Made by a program: the position numbers and the translations under genes. 64,000 nucleotides of DNA from Smittia aterrima (Eukaryota; Arthropoda; Insecta; Diptera; Chironomidae). Below, one piece after another: positions 38,344-51,100 of this stretch (its first letter is position 1; the number at the start of each line of letters is the position of its first letter). The notes beneath the pieces are model-generated. The model saw nothing but the letters and a program-made list of their open reading frames with translations. It had not been told where the DNA came from and made no database searches. The stretch covers positions 19,592,001-19,656,000 of the forward strand of contig CP093831.1 of NCBI GenBank assembly GCA_033063855.1, written 5' to 3'.

Positions 38344-41300
38344 TTAAAACTTTGTTCCCTCCGTAAACAAATCGTCGTTGAGTGAATTATGAGTCAACAT
38401 GATTTCATCAGTTCTTTCAATGCCAACATCAATTGTTTGCACATGATCCCCAGTCTCCTGCTTCGGCGGTAATTTAATTTTCTCTGAGTCGTTCTGTGGA
38501 AAGATGATCACGGTGATGATACGGCCGGTGTTGTTGTCTCGCGGATGTATCGTCACCGGTAGGAAGGTAGAAATTCCCTCAACATAATTGCTCAACCGCT
38601 GAAACACCTCAGGGAAATGTTTACGCAAATTTATTCCCTTTTGCTGAAGCGTTTGCTGAACATTCGCCAAAACGATTTCGCGGGATTTCTGTGTAAACTT
38701 GTCGGCGACATTGAACGTCAAAATTAGAACATCTGTGTTAATCTCTTGTTTACCAACTTGTGTGGAAGCATTACCGGATGTAAACAGAGATTTATCACTA
38801 ACTATTGATCTGCAAAGCTTTAATTTTGCACAACGCGACACTAATTGTCTTTCCCATTTAACTGGAGCAGCAGTGCTCGATCCTGGTGCTTCAGAAACAA
38901 CGCAAATTGCCACATAAATCAACATTTTGCCATCCGGCTTATATTCAATGCTTAATCGCAACAACTCACTATAAAGCTCTGGCCCCATTTCACTTGGTAA
39001 CAAGTCTGGCCATCGAACGTAAGAGATTTCGCCAAGGAACTGAAAGCCCTGCTTGATAAATAGATCAGCGTTTTCAGGACTACGAAAGAGAAGTCGAACG
39101 ACTCCACGTCCATGTGATAAGAATCCACGTCTAGCTAATAAGCTTAAGTGTTTTAGTGTGTCCGGATCGTCTTTGCAAGCAGATAACACCTGACGACAAA
39201 GCACTGAAACACGTGAGTGCAAACAAGCTCGTCGATGACCACGCTCCCAATGATTTCTTCTGCAGTCTCTTGAGCAATAAAGATGCGTGCAATTGTGACA
39301 AGATTTGTAAGTTTTCTTGGCTTCAGCAACTGTCGCTGCATTTTCACATCTTGGAAAACGACAACGTAACAGATCGCCACGTTTTGGCTCTGATGAGTCG
39401 AGACTCACACGTCTGTACTGAGGCGCAGGGGAAGTTGATGTTGAAGCAGCGCTTCTAACAACTAAAGGTCGAATTTCATCAGATTTTTCGTCCTCGTAAT
39501 CTTGTGAGTGATGCTCCATCAATCGACGCTGAGCATCGCCTTCGCTATGACGCCTCGAATGTGATGGAGGCTCAACAGCCAATTGTGATGATGATTGCTT
39601 GGGTTGTGCTGCTGCTGGTGCTGCTGGCTTGAATGTTGAGAAAGTCGACAATCCACGATAATTCGATTGATTAGCTAAATCCTCTGCGTTAAGAGAAGAA
39701 ATTGTGAGAGAAAGAACGGGAAAAGAATAGTTCATGTTAGCACAGCGAATAATCCCTTAGGGCTTTAAAGCTTCTGAGTATGAAGAAACCAAATAAAACA
39801 ATGAGATACCAACCGAATATAAATGGAAAAAAATGAAGAAAGAAGAGAGATAAGCTAGCTGACTGTAAACTCATTGTCAGGACATTGGAATGGAATTCCA
39901 GCCACAAACATGATTCAGAACAAATTGGTCAGGATTCGATTTTCAATTTCAATTTCAAAACTCGCAGCTTTGTGTGTGGAAACTAGAGACTTTTTTTACT
40001 TACTACGTGCCAGGGTTACTTTTATCTAAGTGTATATTTATCAAATCAATGTAATGAACTAATGATGAACTGAAAAATTTTAAACGTGAGAGAGACAACT
40101 CACAGCTTTCGCAAATAAACTCACATAAAACGGAACATAAGACTTACAGGTTCATACCTGAAGAAGATTTGTGCATATCGGAAGGCAATCCTAATAAACT
40201 CAAGATAACTTCTTCTTCGAGACTTGAGGCAGAGCTTCTTACTGATGGATAATACGATGAAACGAATGCCGTTGACGTTGATTGCACTTCAGCTATAAAT
40301 GATTTTGTTTTGGTCGGAACTTTTTTTTTTGATTTTATAACTTAGTTTACACATTTTCTTGTAACGAAATGTGATAATATTCTTCAGCATGTTCAATTTA
40401 ATGTGAATAAAAAACATTTTGTGAGAAATCATAAAAAATACAAATGACGAGCATAAAAATTTATGTCCCAACACTTCTCAAACTTGTTTCTAATTGAAGT
40501 AATTTGTAAGATTGAGAGTCACTGGATTTGTAACATAAAAATTTATTCTTCACGATTCTCAAACTGTTTTATGGATACTCGGATTTTTCTGGTAGCCCTA
40601 CACAAAAAAATGTTTGAGATTCAATGATTTTATGACAACAAGAGAAAGAAACATTGAAACATTTTTACAAGAAAACGTGAGTGAGACTTGAAAGCACATT
40701 CATAAATTCATTCTGCTTCTATCATTGTTTCTCGAGAATGCATTAATTCATCTAAATACATGACAGAGAGATAGCAGAGTAACAAATGAGGATTCGTTCC
40801 GAGCAAAGACTGATAGATTAATTTCTTAGCGCCACAGAAGAAGATGCCGTCAGCCCAAAAGAAACGAATCTTAAAGCTAAATGAACTGAAGGTGATGGAA
40901 CTAAGCATTCCAGTGTGAATAATAAATGAAGCTGAAATAATGCGAGCAGACAAATAATAAATAATTTCATGTTTAAATTTTTTTTATTCAAAACAATAGT
41001 TTTCTTTAAATCTAAAGCAAAAAAAAAGTTATTACACCAAAGAATATTAAATTATACAAAATATTTCGATTTCTAAGTTCACTCCGCGTCTACAGAGCGG
41101 GAAGACCTAAAAGCCTTGCTTATGAAATAAAGCGAACGCAAGCGATACAAGAAAGTTTCATAATTAAATTCAATCTTTTGAAAAATGTTTTCCGCTGTCT
41201 AAGGTTTCAAGCAAGAAGTGAATTGAGTAAGTTTTACGTTGATGGGAAAAGGGTATGTGGGTGTCGAAAGGCCACTAATCAAATTATTCGTCGGAGGTGC

Positions 41301-43405
41301 AAGTGAAATTTTTTAGAATTGACATCGACGTAATTGAATTTACATTCTCTACTGATGGAAAATGAAACTTGACGCTTCCATTTTTTTCACCCACGCACGG
41401 AGCACCATTAGAAAGATTTCATTAATTAGCTTCAAAATCAAAACCATCACTCGTTTCACTTTGAGCGTTGAGACTTGAATGGACGTTCACAACATTTTTC
41501 TGAAACAAATGCGGTGATTTTATGGACAGCAATAGCAGCTAAGGCACTTAGGACGTTTATATTAGGAGGATTGAGGTTTGAAGCTTCCTTTCGAAAATTT
41601 AGCCAGCTTGGCGTTTCGTTGTTATAACATCTTAGTCGGATAAAATTGAAGAGCTTCTCAGAAATCGTCGAAGACTCATTCAACCTTATCGTTTAGATCA
41701 ACAACAAAAGTTCAAACATTAAAGAAAGGAAACTTAAAGCTCTGGTGAAGGGAAGTTCGTCAGTTTGGTCTTGGCACTTCAAATTAAGATTTTGACATTC
41801 ACGAAACTTTGGAACTTCATACAACGAAAATAGTCATTTAGAAACTTCTCTTTTACTTTACTTACAAGACTTTCTCATAAACATTTAATAAAAATTATAA
41901 AAAATTATTTGAAGCTACGGTTCGTCTACATTATTTGCTTGATTTGTTCTTTTCCTTATCTACAATAATTTTAAAACTGTATCAAAAAGATTGCACCATT
42001 CTTTAGCTTCTTAACATGAAAATAAAATTGATTCGTTGTGCGGCAATGTAAGCGCACCTTAATATCTTTGAAACTTACAATATAAACAAAATCTTCTCGC
42101 ATTTAATCATAAATTAAACTAAAAGTAATAATCATAGCATATCTTCGTTCATAACTTAGCAAAATTTTGTGAGCGGAAGAAAAATATAATTTTTTGATAA
42201 AATAATAAAAAGTTTTCTTGCGGTGCGGCTGCTCAGGCCTCTAGCGAACGAAAATGACTCAAGAAATTATAATATGAGGATGGGGAAGTGTGCTGATTGA
42301 TCCGACTAAATGACGGTCGACTCACCACTGATTCCGTTGATTCGAATCGAGTCGTAGTTAGTCGCAGCTACTGACATTGGTCCGATGTTGATTTTGTGTG
42401 ACTGAGCGAAGGAATTTTCCAACGCTGGAGTTTGTGGAGACTCGAGTGGTTTTGTTCCAACAAAAGAGCTTTCGACCCAACATCTAAAAGACGAAAATGT
42501 CAAGATCGCCTTTACATATGAAAATTTTTAAAACGCAAACCTTGGACTTGGGCTTGCAGAGCGACTTCGAGATCCACGGTTCGTTTGATCGTTGACATAA
42601 TGCACAATTGCTGAAGTTACTTCTTTGATCGAAGACTGAATCTCCGGCGTTGCAATGGGCTGTTGAAGCTTTTGCTGTTGTGATTCTGATTGCTTTTGTT
42701 GTGACATCAGAGACGAAGCCAATCTAAAACAAATGAAAGAGAATAAATATTCGCACTAAAGCAGACTTTTGACTGAAACTCACCGTTCAGCTGGCGTTCG
42801 TGGTGGCTGGTTAAGCTTTTCTTGACTTCTCCAGCCTAGATATGGTTTACGGAAAGAATTTCTTATGTCGCTCGATTGTGTTGTACCCGATGAAACGACT
42901 GATTGACCAGACATCGTGCTTGAGTTGTAATTTGTATTGCGAACGAAGGAACTGCGTGCAGAAACGCTCGGCGATGTTTGACTTGAGTTGAGATGAGAGG
43001 TAGACCATCTGAAAAGATAATGTTTAATGACATGTCTTTGATTTTAGAAACATTACAAGCTTACCTTGAAAAACCACTTGTGTTGCCGCCGGTGTGACTG
43101 TGCGCTGATGGGCTAAGCATTACTGGACTTCTATCAGATCTGTTTGATCCTAAAGAGCTTAACGAAGTTGTTTTTGAGTTCAAGCCTTGCCATCTACCGA
43201 GATCTGAGTTCCTCTTTCTCATGAGACCTGTGACATCGCTTTTATTGTAATACGAAGTGTTTGCCGATGTGTTGTGACCTGTTCCGCTGTATTGCTTGTA
43301 CCAATCAGGGATGTTCAGCTTCTGAAGAGAAGCTTGAACACGAAGCTGATGCTCGCTGAGAACAGCATTGGATTCGCGAGCTTTCTGAAGCTCATTCTCT
43401 GGAGG
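38344..43405 (-). CDS. MYND-type zinc-finger protein (at least 6 exons)
   Basis: Exons 43405-43065, 43008-42784, 42723-42541, 42483-42326, 40292-40158 and 39683-38344 join with consistent codon phase at GT-AG sites, giving about 793 residues to the stop at 38344. The first exon includes a conserved-looking helical motif (SLQKLNIPDWYKQYS). Later Ser-rich exons carry FRKPYLGWRSQEKLN, TPAERLASSL and SASPSPRCWVESSFVG, then LEEEVILSLLGLPSDM. The last exon has RRHS and RRVS sites (possible PKA or 14-3-3 sites) and a MYND finger at 39223-39363. The finger's cysteines and histidine run C-x4-C, C-x2-C, C-x3-C and H-x4-C at the end (GHRRAC). About 290 residues of uncharacterised, apparently globular sequence follow. 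MYND fingers bind proline-rich peptides and recruit partners. A junction, cytoskeletal or transcription-cofactor role is inference. I do not recognise the gene. Its 5' end is uncertain: the frame at 43497-45104 may be its first coding exon. Confidence 0.82.
39223..39363 (-). other. MYND zinc-finger coding segment
   Basis: Encodes the metal-binding set beginning CRFPRC, then SCHNC, YCSRDC and the closing HWERGHRRAC. Spacing matches the MYND consensus apart from C-x4-C for the first pair, where C-x2-C is usual. Confidence 0.85.
40293..42325 (-). other. 2.0-kb intron of the MYND gene
   Basis: Bounded by a GTGAGT donor after ISG at 42325 and a TTTATAG acceptor before the exon at 40292. The phase fits on both sides (phase 1). 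Only short chance frames lie inside. If the donor is not used, translation ends six codons later at 42306, giving a shorter form without the MYND finger. Confidence 0.7.
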
Positions 43406-43496
43406 CTGTAAAGAGAGAACAGCGATAAATCGATTAATTTACGATTGCATAATTGAAGAGATGATGATTGATTGAATGAATAAGACAACAACGACA

Positions 43497-45104
43497 TTAA
43501 GCTTTAGCAATTCCAGCTAGTACCTCGAATAGACTCTTAAAGTAAATGAAAAACGTATTGGCCGGCACATTGGAGCCAACAGATGGTGCATTCTTGAGAT
43601 TCTCTGTCTCGTACTGCGCCATAAAAATCACATTTATGTCCACGCTTTCCTTTGTCCACTTCGACCGATTTACGACCTTCACATGAAATTGCAATTGGAT
43701 CATATCAGCTTCGATACGTTGCAAATCGAAGGTATCCATGATCACATCAATTTTATCGCCGATGAACATTTCATCGAACTGCTCTATTGATGGACGCGTC
43801 TCGACGTCCAAGTGCCTCATTCGATTGCCAACTAGAGTGAAGGCGTCATCGCTCATCAGGGCATCGATTGTGTGCAACAAACTCTGATCAAATTGATTGA
43901 CGATTCGCTCAAGTTTTAACAGCAAATCGATATCGTTGAGCTGTGCGTATGACGCGATTTTGTAGAGCAAACTCAGTGTGCATCGATTTTCCTGTGACAA
44001 AGGTTCTCCATCATGTTTCTCGGCTTCATCAGAGCCTTCAATTTCTGCTTGATGAAGCAACGAGTTGTTTATATCCTTGATGAAACATTTGTTTTGATTC
44101 TTATTCGCGGCCGAAGTGTTCTTCATGATACCTTTCATCTTATTTGTTGGCTCATTCTTCTGCTTGCTCTGCAAACTTTTCAACGACGAAGGAGCCGAAG
44201 ATGTCTTTTGCAAGGATCCGTCGCACGGCTGAATCATCATGTCCAGTTTTGTGAACATGTTGATCTTATCACGAACGGAATTCTTCGGAACAACTTCTAT
44301 GTCCGCCAACTTCCGTCCTACATTGTTGTCTTCATTTTCTACGAACGCCGTCGATAAGACGTTTTCGTTCATTTTTCCAACCTTCTCTGAACGGATCGAT
44401 TCAATGTCACTGCTATCACAGTAAAAATAATCGATGTTGGTGAACTCAACGTAATTCTCTTTGCTGTAATAATTAATTTTGACGCGGTTGAACTCGTTCA
44501 TAATCTTATCCACTTGATTCTTGTTAAGCGAACTGTTTGGAGTGCTCGGTGCATTCCATTTTTTTACAACACCCCGAATGACCGGCTTTGTGTCAGTCGC
44601 TGCTTGAGCTTCTCCCAATTCTTTAATTTTCTTTCTATTGCGTAGGAATTTGTCGCGAAAACTTTCGGACATTTTTTGTTTCTGTTTCTTTTCGTTAAAA
44701 GCAATGGTTTCTTTGTCTGGTGAAGAACGTTTTTCCTCGACATTCGGTTTATCATAATCGTCATAATTCAAGTGAACATCTTCTTCGAAATAAGAAAACA
44801 TTTGACTAATGTTGTTCTTCATTTCATCACAAGTTCGATCGAATTCATCGACCGGCAAATCTTCATCTTGGATTACAATGGAATTATCTATGTAAGGCAC
44901 TTGAACGCAGTAATTCTTGATCACTTTTTTGTTTTTCTTTCGATTCTTTTCTGACTCTCGAAGTGTGTCGAGACAGTTCAAGAAGTTATCAAAGTCCTTT
45001 TCGTTGAAGGAATCTGCATTAATCGTAACGAATGTTTTCTCGTGATCATTCTCCTCCTCATCTTCGCAGAACGATTGTTCGATAAACGATTGATTTCCGC
45101 TCAT
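43497..45104 (-). CDS. Uncharacterised acidic protein, 535 codons, possible 5' exon of the MYND gene
   Basis: A long frame from ATG at 45104 to TAA at 43497. The N-terminal third is acidic and basic-patch-rich (DEEENDHEK, then KNRKKNKKVIKN) and probably disordered. Residues about 200-300 are Lys/Ser-rich. From about residue 380 (SLLYKIASYAQLNDIDLLLKL) the sequence looks folded and mostly helical, then strand-like (MIQLQFHVKVVNRSKW, SVDINVIFMAQYE). A GTACTAG donor after GAG at 43524 (KSLFE) is in phase 0 with the acceptor at 43405. Splicing there would give one protein of about 1320 residues with the MYND exons. The donor is weaker than the others in the gene, so a separate single-exon gene ending at 43497 remains possible. 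No family recognised. Confidence 0.75.
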   Translation of the reverse strand: MSGNQSFIEQSFCEDEEENDHEKTFVTINADSFNEKDFDNFLNCLDTLRESEKNRKKNKKVIKNYCVQVPYIDNSIVIQDEDLPVDEFDRTCDEMKNNISQMFSYFEEDVHLNYDDYDKPNVEEKRSSPDKETIAFNEKKQKQKMSESFRDKFLRNRKKIKELGEAQAATDTKPVIRGVVKKWNAPSTPNSSLNKNQVDKIMNEFNRVKINYYSKENYVEFTNIDYFYCDSSDIESIRSEKVGKMNENVLSTAFVENEDNNVGRKLADIEVVPKNSVRDKINMFTKLDMMIQPCDGSLQKTSSAPSSLKSLQSKQKNEPTNKMKGIMKNTSAANKNQNKCFIKDINNSLLHQAEIEGSDEAEKHDGEPLSQENRCTLSLLYKIASYAQLNDIDLLLKLERIVNQFDQSLLHTIDALMSDDAFTLVGNRMRHLDVETRPSIEQFDEMFIGDKIDVIMDTFDLQRIEADMIQLQFHVKVVNRSKWTKESVDINVIFMAQYETENLKNAPSVGSNVPANTFFIYFKSLFEVLAGIAKA

Positions 45105-48100
45105 TTCTTCGCTCTTAATTTACAATTCAAAGCCAACTTTTCTTTCTTTCTAACATTAAGAAAGCAAAAAGCCGAAAAATTTCACTCGATGTGCACCCAA
45201 TGGTTTCCGAACTTAAACTAAAGCGAGTGGTGAGTCTTCTCGAAGAAGTGGTCGTTAGAGTTGTGTCGTCCTTTTATTATTCCAGGTCAAGTTTTGTAGC
45301 TCATTTGAATGCAATTTGTCGCAAATTTTTTTAGAGCAGGGGCGTGGAAGGGCTCAACTCGTTATTTGTCACCCGCATTAGTCGACAAAAGAATTTGAAT
45401 TTAAGGATTTTGCCATCGGCAGAAAACTCTGATGTCACGTTAATCTTCAGGTCGTCGAAAGTCTTTGTTTTATATAACTTCGTGACGACTGAAGTTGCTA
45501 ATTGTTATAATATTGGTGACAGTTTTGTGAGCGGAAAGTTTTCTCGCTACCTGTGGATCATTCGGGATAAAGTTTTATAGCTTTCGGATGATTTTGTTGT
45601 TTTAGCAAAACCAGATCGGTCGTCTTCGGTTAGGTACAATTGTATTGAACTTAAAATAGAGCAATTGAAGTCGATCGAGCGATGTTGCCAGACTGACTAA
45701 AGAAAAGTGAAATTCAGACTCCAAATTCAATTGAAATGAACTCAATGAACCAAACGCTGCTTCGTCAGATTATCTCGCTCTCTTAATTGATTAATTGTGA
45801 ACAACCATCGACACCCAACTGCGAAGTAAAACCTTCATTGGATCTTGGATCTCATAAATTTTAATTCAGTTCATCGCGATTGGACACGACTCTTTATCGA
45901 ATCCTTAACGGGAGCAATCTTCCTTCGTAAAGTTGCTGACTCATTTTGTAGTGAAACAGTCGTTTGCATGTTGCACACTCAAGGTGAAACAATTAAGCAC
46001 TCACATTTATCGTGACTCATCACGCGACGGTGGATTTGTGAATGAGATATTGCGCTTTTCGTATCTGATTCGAATCGATTTTCATTCCGCCCCACACGCC
46101 GTTGCTGCATTGAAGCTTCTCGACTCATCACAGACTCATCTGGCACAGCAAACTTTTAACTTCAATTCATCTCCCTTCGCGACATGGTATCCATTAATTA
46201 ATTTAAATTGCTCGCTCGTCTTGTTTGCCTACAAATTGGGGTCATATGCTGGTCCCTTCTCTCCTTGTATTATGGAAATCTCTAACTAAACTAATTGAAA
46301 TTCAACACGGCTCGTTTGTAACACGTCGAAATGTTTTCGTTGTCGCTTTAAATTTTTAATTTCGCTCGTCATCGAGTGATTCGGTTTGCGGCGCATTCCC
46401 ATTTGATGGTTAACCCTCTTCAACCTTCTTTATCCCGCCAACGACTGGAAGTGTTACATAAATATTTGCCTACTCGTCTATCCTCCGCTTAATCCTCCCT
46501 CACGACCGAGACCAAACAAAGAAAAATTAATTTCCTACGACAGGCCGGAAAGCCGACAAAGCTGCTCGAGACTCAAGCGTTTACAATCTGAACTGGATGA
46601 TCGTCCAATGAGAGAGGAACCGTGAAGCGAGCACATTGATTTTTCCTTCTGTTCAAGGACATTTTCGAGTGGCACTCGTCGATGGCGAAGAAAAACTGCA
46701 GTTGCCACCCGTTCACCCACATCGTTAGTTACAACGCTTCTGCTTCAAGGGAGCTTCAAAAAGAGGCGAGAAAAAGCATCGAACCACCAGAAAGCAAAAA
46801 ATCATGTCCTACATTTCGTATTCATTCGATGTGACCTAGAAAAAATCTCTCGAACTCTTCTCACTCACTTATCCCGAACTTTTGCAACCGGAGAACCTTT
46901 TTTGTCATCGCTTTTGCGTAAGCTTTCAAATAGTTAGCAACACGAGCTTGTTTCGCAAAAGTCGAGCAATTATGTAATCGATATGTGGAAACGTTTTGCT
47001 CGGTTTGCAATTAGACAGCTATAATCCTTTAGGGAAAACGACGGCGATGAGGCGGTTGAACGTTTTTTATGGGTGAACTATTTTCCAAACCATTTACTCC
47101 CACTCATCAATTCATGTTCGTGTCGAAATGGAATTTTAATTTGCAGTGATTCGATTTACCTCCATGAGTTTCATTGAAGCTTTCAGCATATTTCGTTGGG
47201 TAGTTAAACTTTATTGAAACTTTTTAATCTCTTCTTGTAGAAACTTTCTGTTTCATTTCATTTTCCAAATCTCTACGAGACGATTTGCTTAGCAAAAAAC
47301 TTTTCTTCACACTTTCGACAATTTGCCATTTCGATTTGCTTTAAAAACTTTTCTTTTGGCTTTTGCTAAATGTTTATAGCGTTTTCAACTGCGGCAATTA
47401 ATTATTCACACAACAACAGAACTTAAAGTTTAAGACACTTTCATAAGTTGCACAGCTAATGAAAAGGAAAAGTAGGGAATTTCATTCGATAAACTAACGT
47501 CTAAATGACCCGAATGAAAGGATAATATGAAAGTTGTGACGAGCTTTTTCATTTGTGGCTCTTGGAAGCTTACGGCATTTCCAGCAACTGCGCAGAGCTT
47601 GCGACGCAAAGCTTCCTTCGAAAAAGGGGAAGTTTTTTGGAATAAAATTTTAAAACTCGTTTGGAAGAAATGTGAGAAACTTCATCAAATCTTAAATTTC
47701 ATTTGCCTCTGTTCATTAATTAAATTAGTCGGCACGACCGCTATTGAAGTAATTAAGAGAATGAGAATTCTCTTTTTGTTTAATTGAGTGAAGAAATTTC
47801 TGTTGCTACTGCTGAGCTTACGATTTATTGTTCATCGCAAAAGTTCAAAGAACGTGTAATCCAGGTCTAGAGTGCTTACAGCTTTGGAGGCTAAATGAAA
47901 TATTGAAATAATCATGAACATGAATTCAACTTTGTAGAGTCGTAAAACCCTGAACGCATGTTCTTTTTCAAAATTATTCTTTCTCGCGTTAATTTCCTTC
48001 AATTTTCATTAGCAACCTCGAAAATCTTCATTGAATTATAAGAATAACAAAGAAAATTAAAGATTTTTAAGCGTGAAACTCCCGCGGAGAGACATCGTGT

Positions 48101-51100
48101 CGTGCATTTGGGTAAATCATCTTTGAAATGTCCATCCGGCGAAAAAAATTCTTGGCAGCCGTTTTATTTGAATAAAACTAATTTCGAAATTGCCCTTCGA
48201 CTCGAAATTCAATCAACAATTTTCTGGAAACTGGAATAAGCAAAGCGCATGAGTTTCCTTCCAAAGCTTCCTTACCTCACACCAAACGAACTGCAAAGTA
48301 TCGTAAATCTTCTTCCCCCAAACATTCAAGGGAGACGTGAGCGCAAAATGTTTATCATTAACATGACGGCAACTCCACAAAGAGAAGGAAACAAAATGTC
48401 AAAACTTTTTCAGTCGTCTCCCTTCCCTCGTCGACGACTCAAAGTTTTACCAACAAACTATGTCGTGGTTGAAGCAGCAGTCATAACATTGCACATTATT
48501 ACGAGCCAACTAAGCGGCGTAAAATGTTATTGAACTTTATTATTTTAGTTAGGCGTTGCATGCTTCAATATGCGAATGTCGGCGATAATTTTCCCTTTTC
48601 AGCATTGTTTGTGGCAGTTACGCTTCGATTGAGACAGCGAGTGATAAATATTTTTTTTTTGAAAGCCCACTGAAAAAACTGAAACATTCCAGAGCAACAC
48701 AAGAATTTTCGTCTCAGTGTAATTTTTATTAGCTGCGCATCTCATCCCATGACTTTTAACTGCCGTGATTTTCCCTCGTGACCCGAATTCCACAGTAAAC
48801 GCATGTGAAAAGCGTAGATGGAAAATCTCTTTCAAGTTTTTTTATTCCCCCCATCGACGTTGTTTGCACAAACGATGTAATGAGAAGACTTTACATGGAA
48901 GCCGATTAAACGGCGGAATGAACATCAACAATTGTTCGACACTTCTCATCTCTCACATTCGGCTTGAGAACGATAAAAGTTGACGCAAATCCTGAGGCGC
49001 TTTATGTGAATGTAGAAAGACAAGTCCTTGATAACAACAAGTGAGCTGTCGACAATGTGACAATCGATGAATAAAAGTCATGAATAAATTGAGAATTTTA
49101 CGAAGGCAAAGTTGTCAGCAAAATCTCTTGTGGATTAAAGTCATTAACGATGTCAGATTTAATGAGAAGAGTTTGCTTCTGATGTGCAGAGTGCGATTAA
49201 AAATGATTATAAAAGCAATGTAAAGAAACTTTCTGCCAATCATTAGCAGATGCCGGCACTTAAATCGAGAGAAGCTCGAGCATACAATAAATTGAGCCCA
49301 TGAATAATTAATTGATTAATGGTTTATCAAATCACTTAATGTCGAGTCAAGTCCGTAACGGGTCAGCGAAGAAATAAAAATAAACTAACTTCCTATGAAC
49401 CAGGAAGCCCAAACCGTTTGTTTTTGAATTTTAATTGCCCGTGGTTCCACTTTAGCCTTTCAGCTGTTAACAAGTCTCTCAATGACAAGACCCTCTCGTT
49501 AAAATTCAATAGTCAAGTGACTCGCAACATTGGAAAATTGTTCAAATAAGTCCCACTTCAACCAACGATATCACTCAGTGCCACATTCCTTCGTTAAATT
49601 CCGTTTACGGATTGAGTGCTAAACTCTTTTGCCTTATGAGAACATCGCGAAACGAGCGCGAGAATGCGAATTCTGATTTTCTGAATCGATTTTTTGAAAT
49701 GAAACAAATTTGAGCCAATTAATCAATGCATGGCCAAACCGAAATCTGTTTAATGCCTTTTTGCAAAGAGATTTATTCGGGGCGTCGGCTGTGAATCGAT
49801 TACATCAACATTATCATGTGTTTTCTGTTGTTCACTCTCGCGCTTTGATGGAGCATTCACGGCGCAATTCATTGAGGAATTTAATATAAAAAATGATGTA
49901 ATGACTTAACTATCGTAGTCAATACGTCGCATGAATGGGAAAAACTGACAAGTTCCGTCAAAACGATATCTGGAAAGAAGCTTAAGCTTGTTAAGTATTT
50001 AATATTGAATCTTTAAATATGATAACGTAATCTTTAGTTTATCAGTAAGCCGCGTGACGTAGTTTATGATTCTCCCTGATCACTGCGTTCAAGATATTTC
50101 AGTCTAAATGCTAAAACTCTTTCTGCCAAAAGATTGAGTAATTTAAAATTGATGAGAGATAACAAAATCAATTTGTGTTCAGCACTGACTCGTCTTTTCA
50201 TCGTTTTGTGTCGAGAACAGTCGATTAATGTCAGACTGAGTCACAGCCAAAACAAACCTCTGCGAGAAATTGCCGTTTTGAATAAATTTTCTGCTTGGTA
50301 TTCATGGACGGTAAATCTGCTTTTAAAGACGCGTGCAAGCTGATGAGTCATCCAACTTTGTATTTTTTAAACCGTTTTGGTCTTCGATGTTTCAACAATG
50401 AAAACGTCGTTGAATGTTGTGAAGTTTCACGCCGTGTACGGTGATTCTTTATCGTAATGTTTACAATGACTTCGATAAGTTTCTTCGACTTCCAATCTTC
50501 ACATGTGTTGACTACATCTCTCGAGAGATTCTACGCGGCAAAAAGATTTGTTATCGCACGTGCCACCTCCGCGAAGATCTCGCGAAAAGAAATTTACGAG
50601 TCAAAATGGACATTAAATTAATGGATTAGATCTATTTGCTAAAAATAAGCAAACACCAGAGAAGGAACAGCCAATGAGTGATGTGTGAAGGTGAATCGAA
50701 GGTGTGGAATGGACAGATTAATGCCAAGCGTCGAGAAGTTCATTAAAAAGTCGACGGTCTTCACAAATTTTCCCCAAACGATTAATCACGGTTTTATTTA
50801 AAATATTTGCTTTTGCGCTCGTCTTGATTCAATAAACATTTGCTAAAGTGCAGTTGCAATTGGAGTTCGAGTTAAAGCGTTCATTTTATTAATTGGCGAT
50901 CATCGTAGCGCAAATGAGAAAAACAATTTAAAATTTATGGCAGTTTCTTGAAATATTTTTAACTCAGTTAGCAATAAAAGTTATTTGCACAATTTCTTTG
51001 AAACAACTTTCTCCTGTCATCCTGAAATTGACGGCTTGGCATTTCAACGCTCGGCTGATCCCACGTCAAGCGAGAGAGCTTTTTTTTGTTTTCTTTTGGG

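Noticed and set aside
45933..46289. 118-codon plus-strand frame
   Set aside because: No splice or promoter context and no recognisable motif; chance is sufficient.
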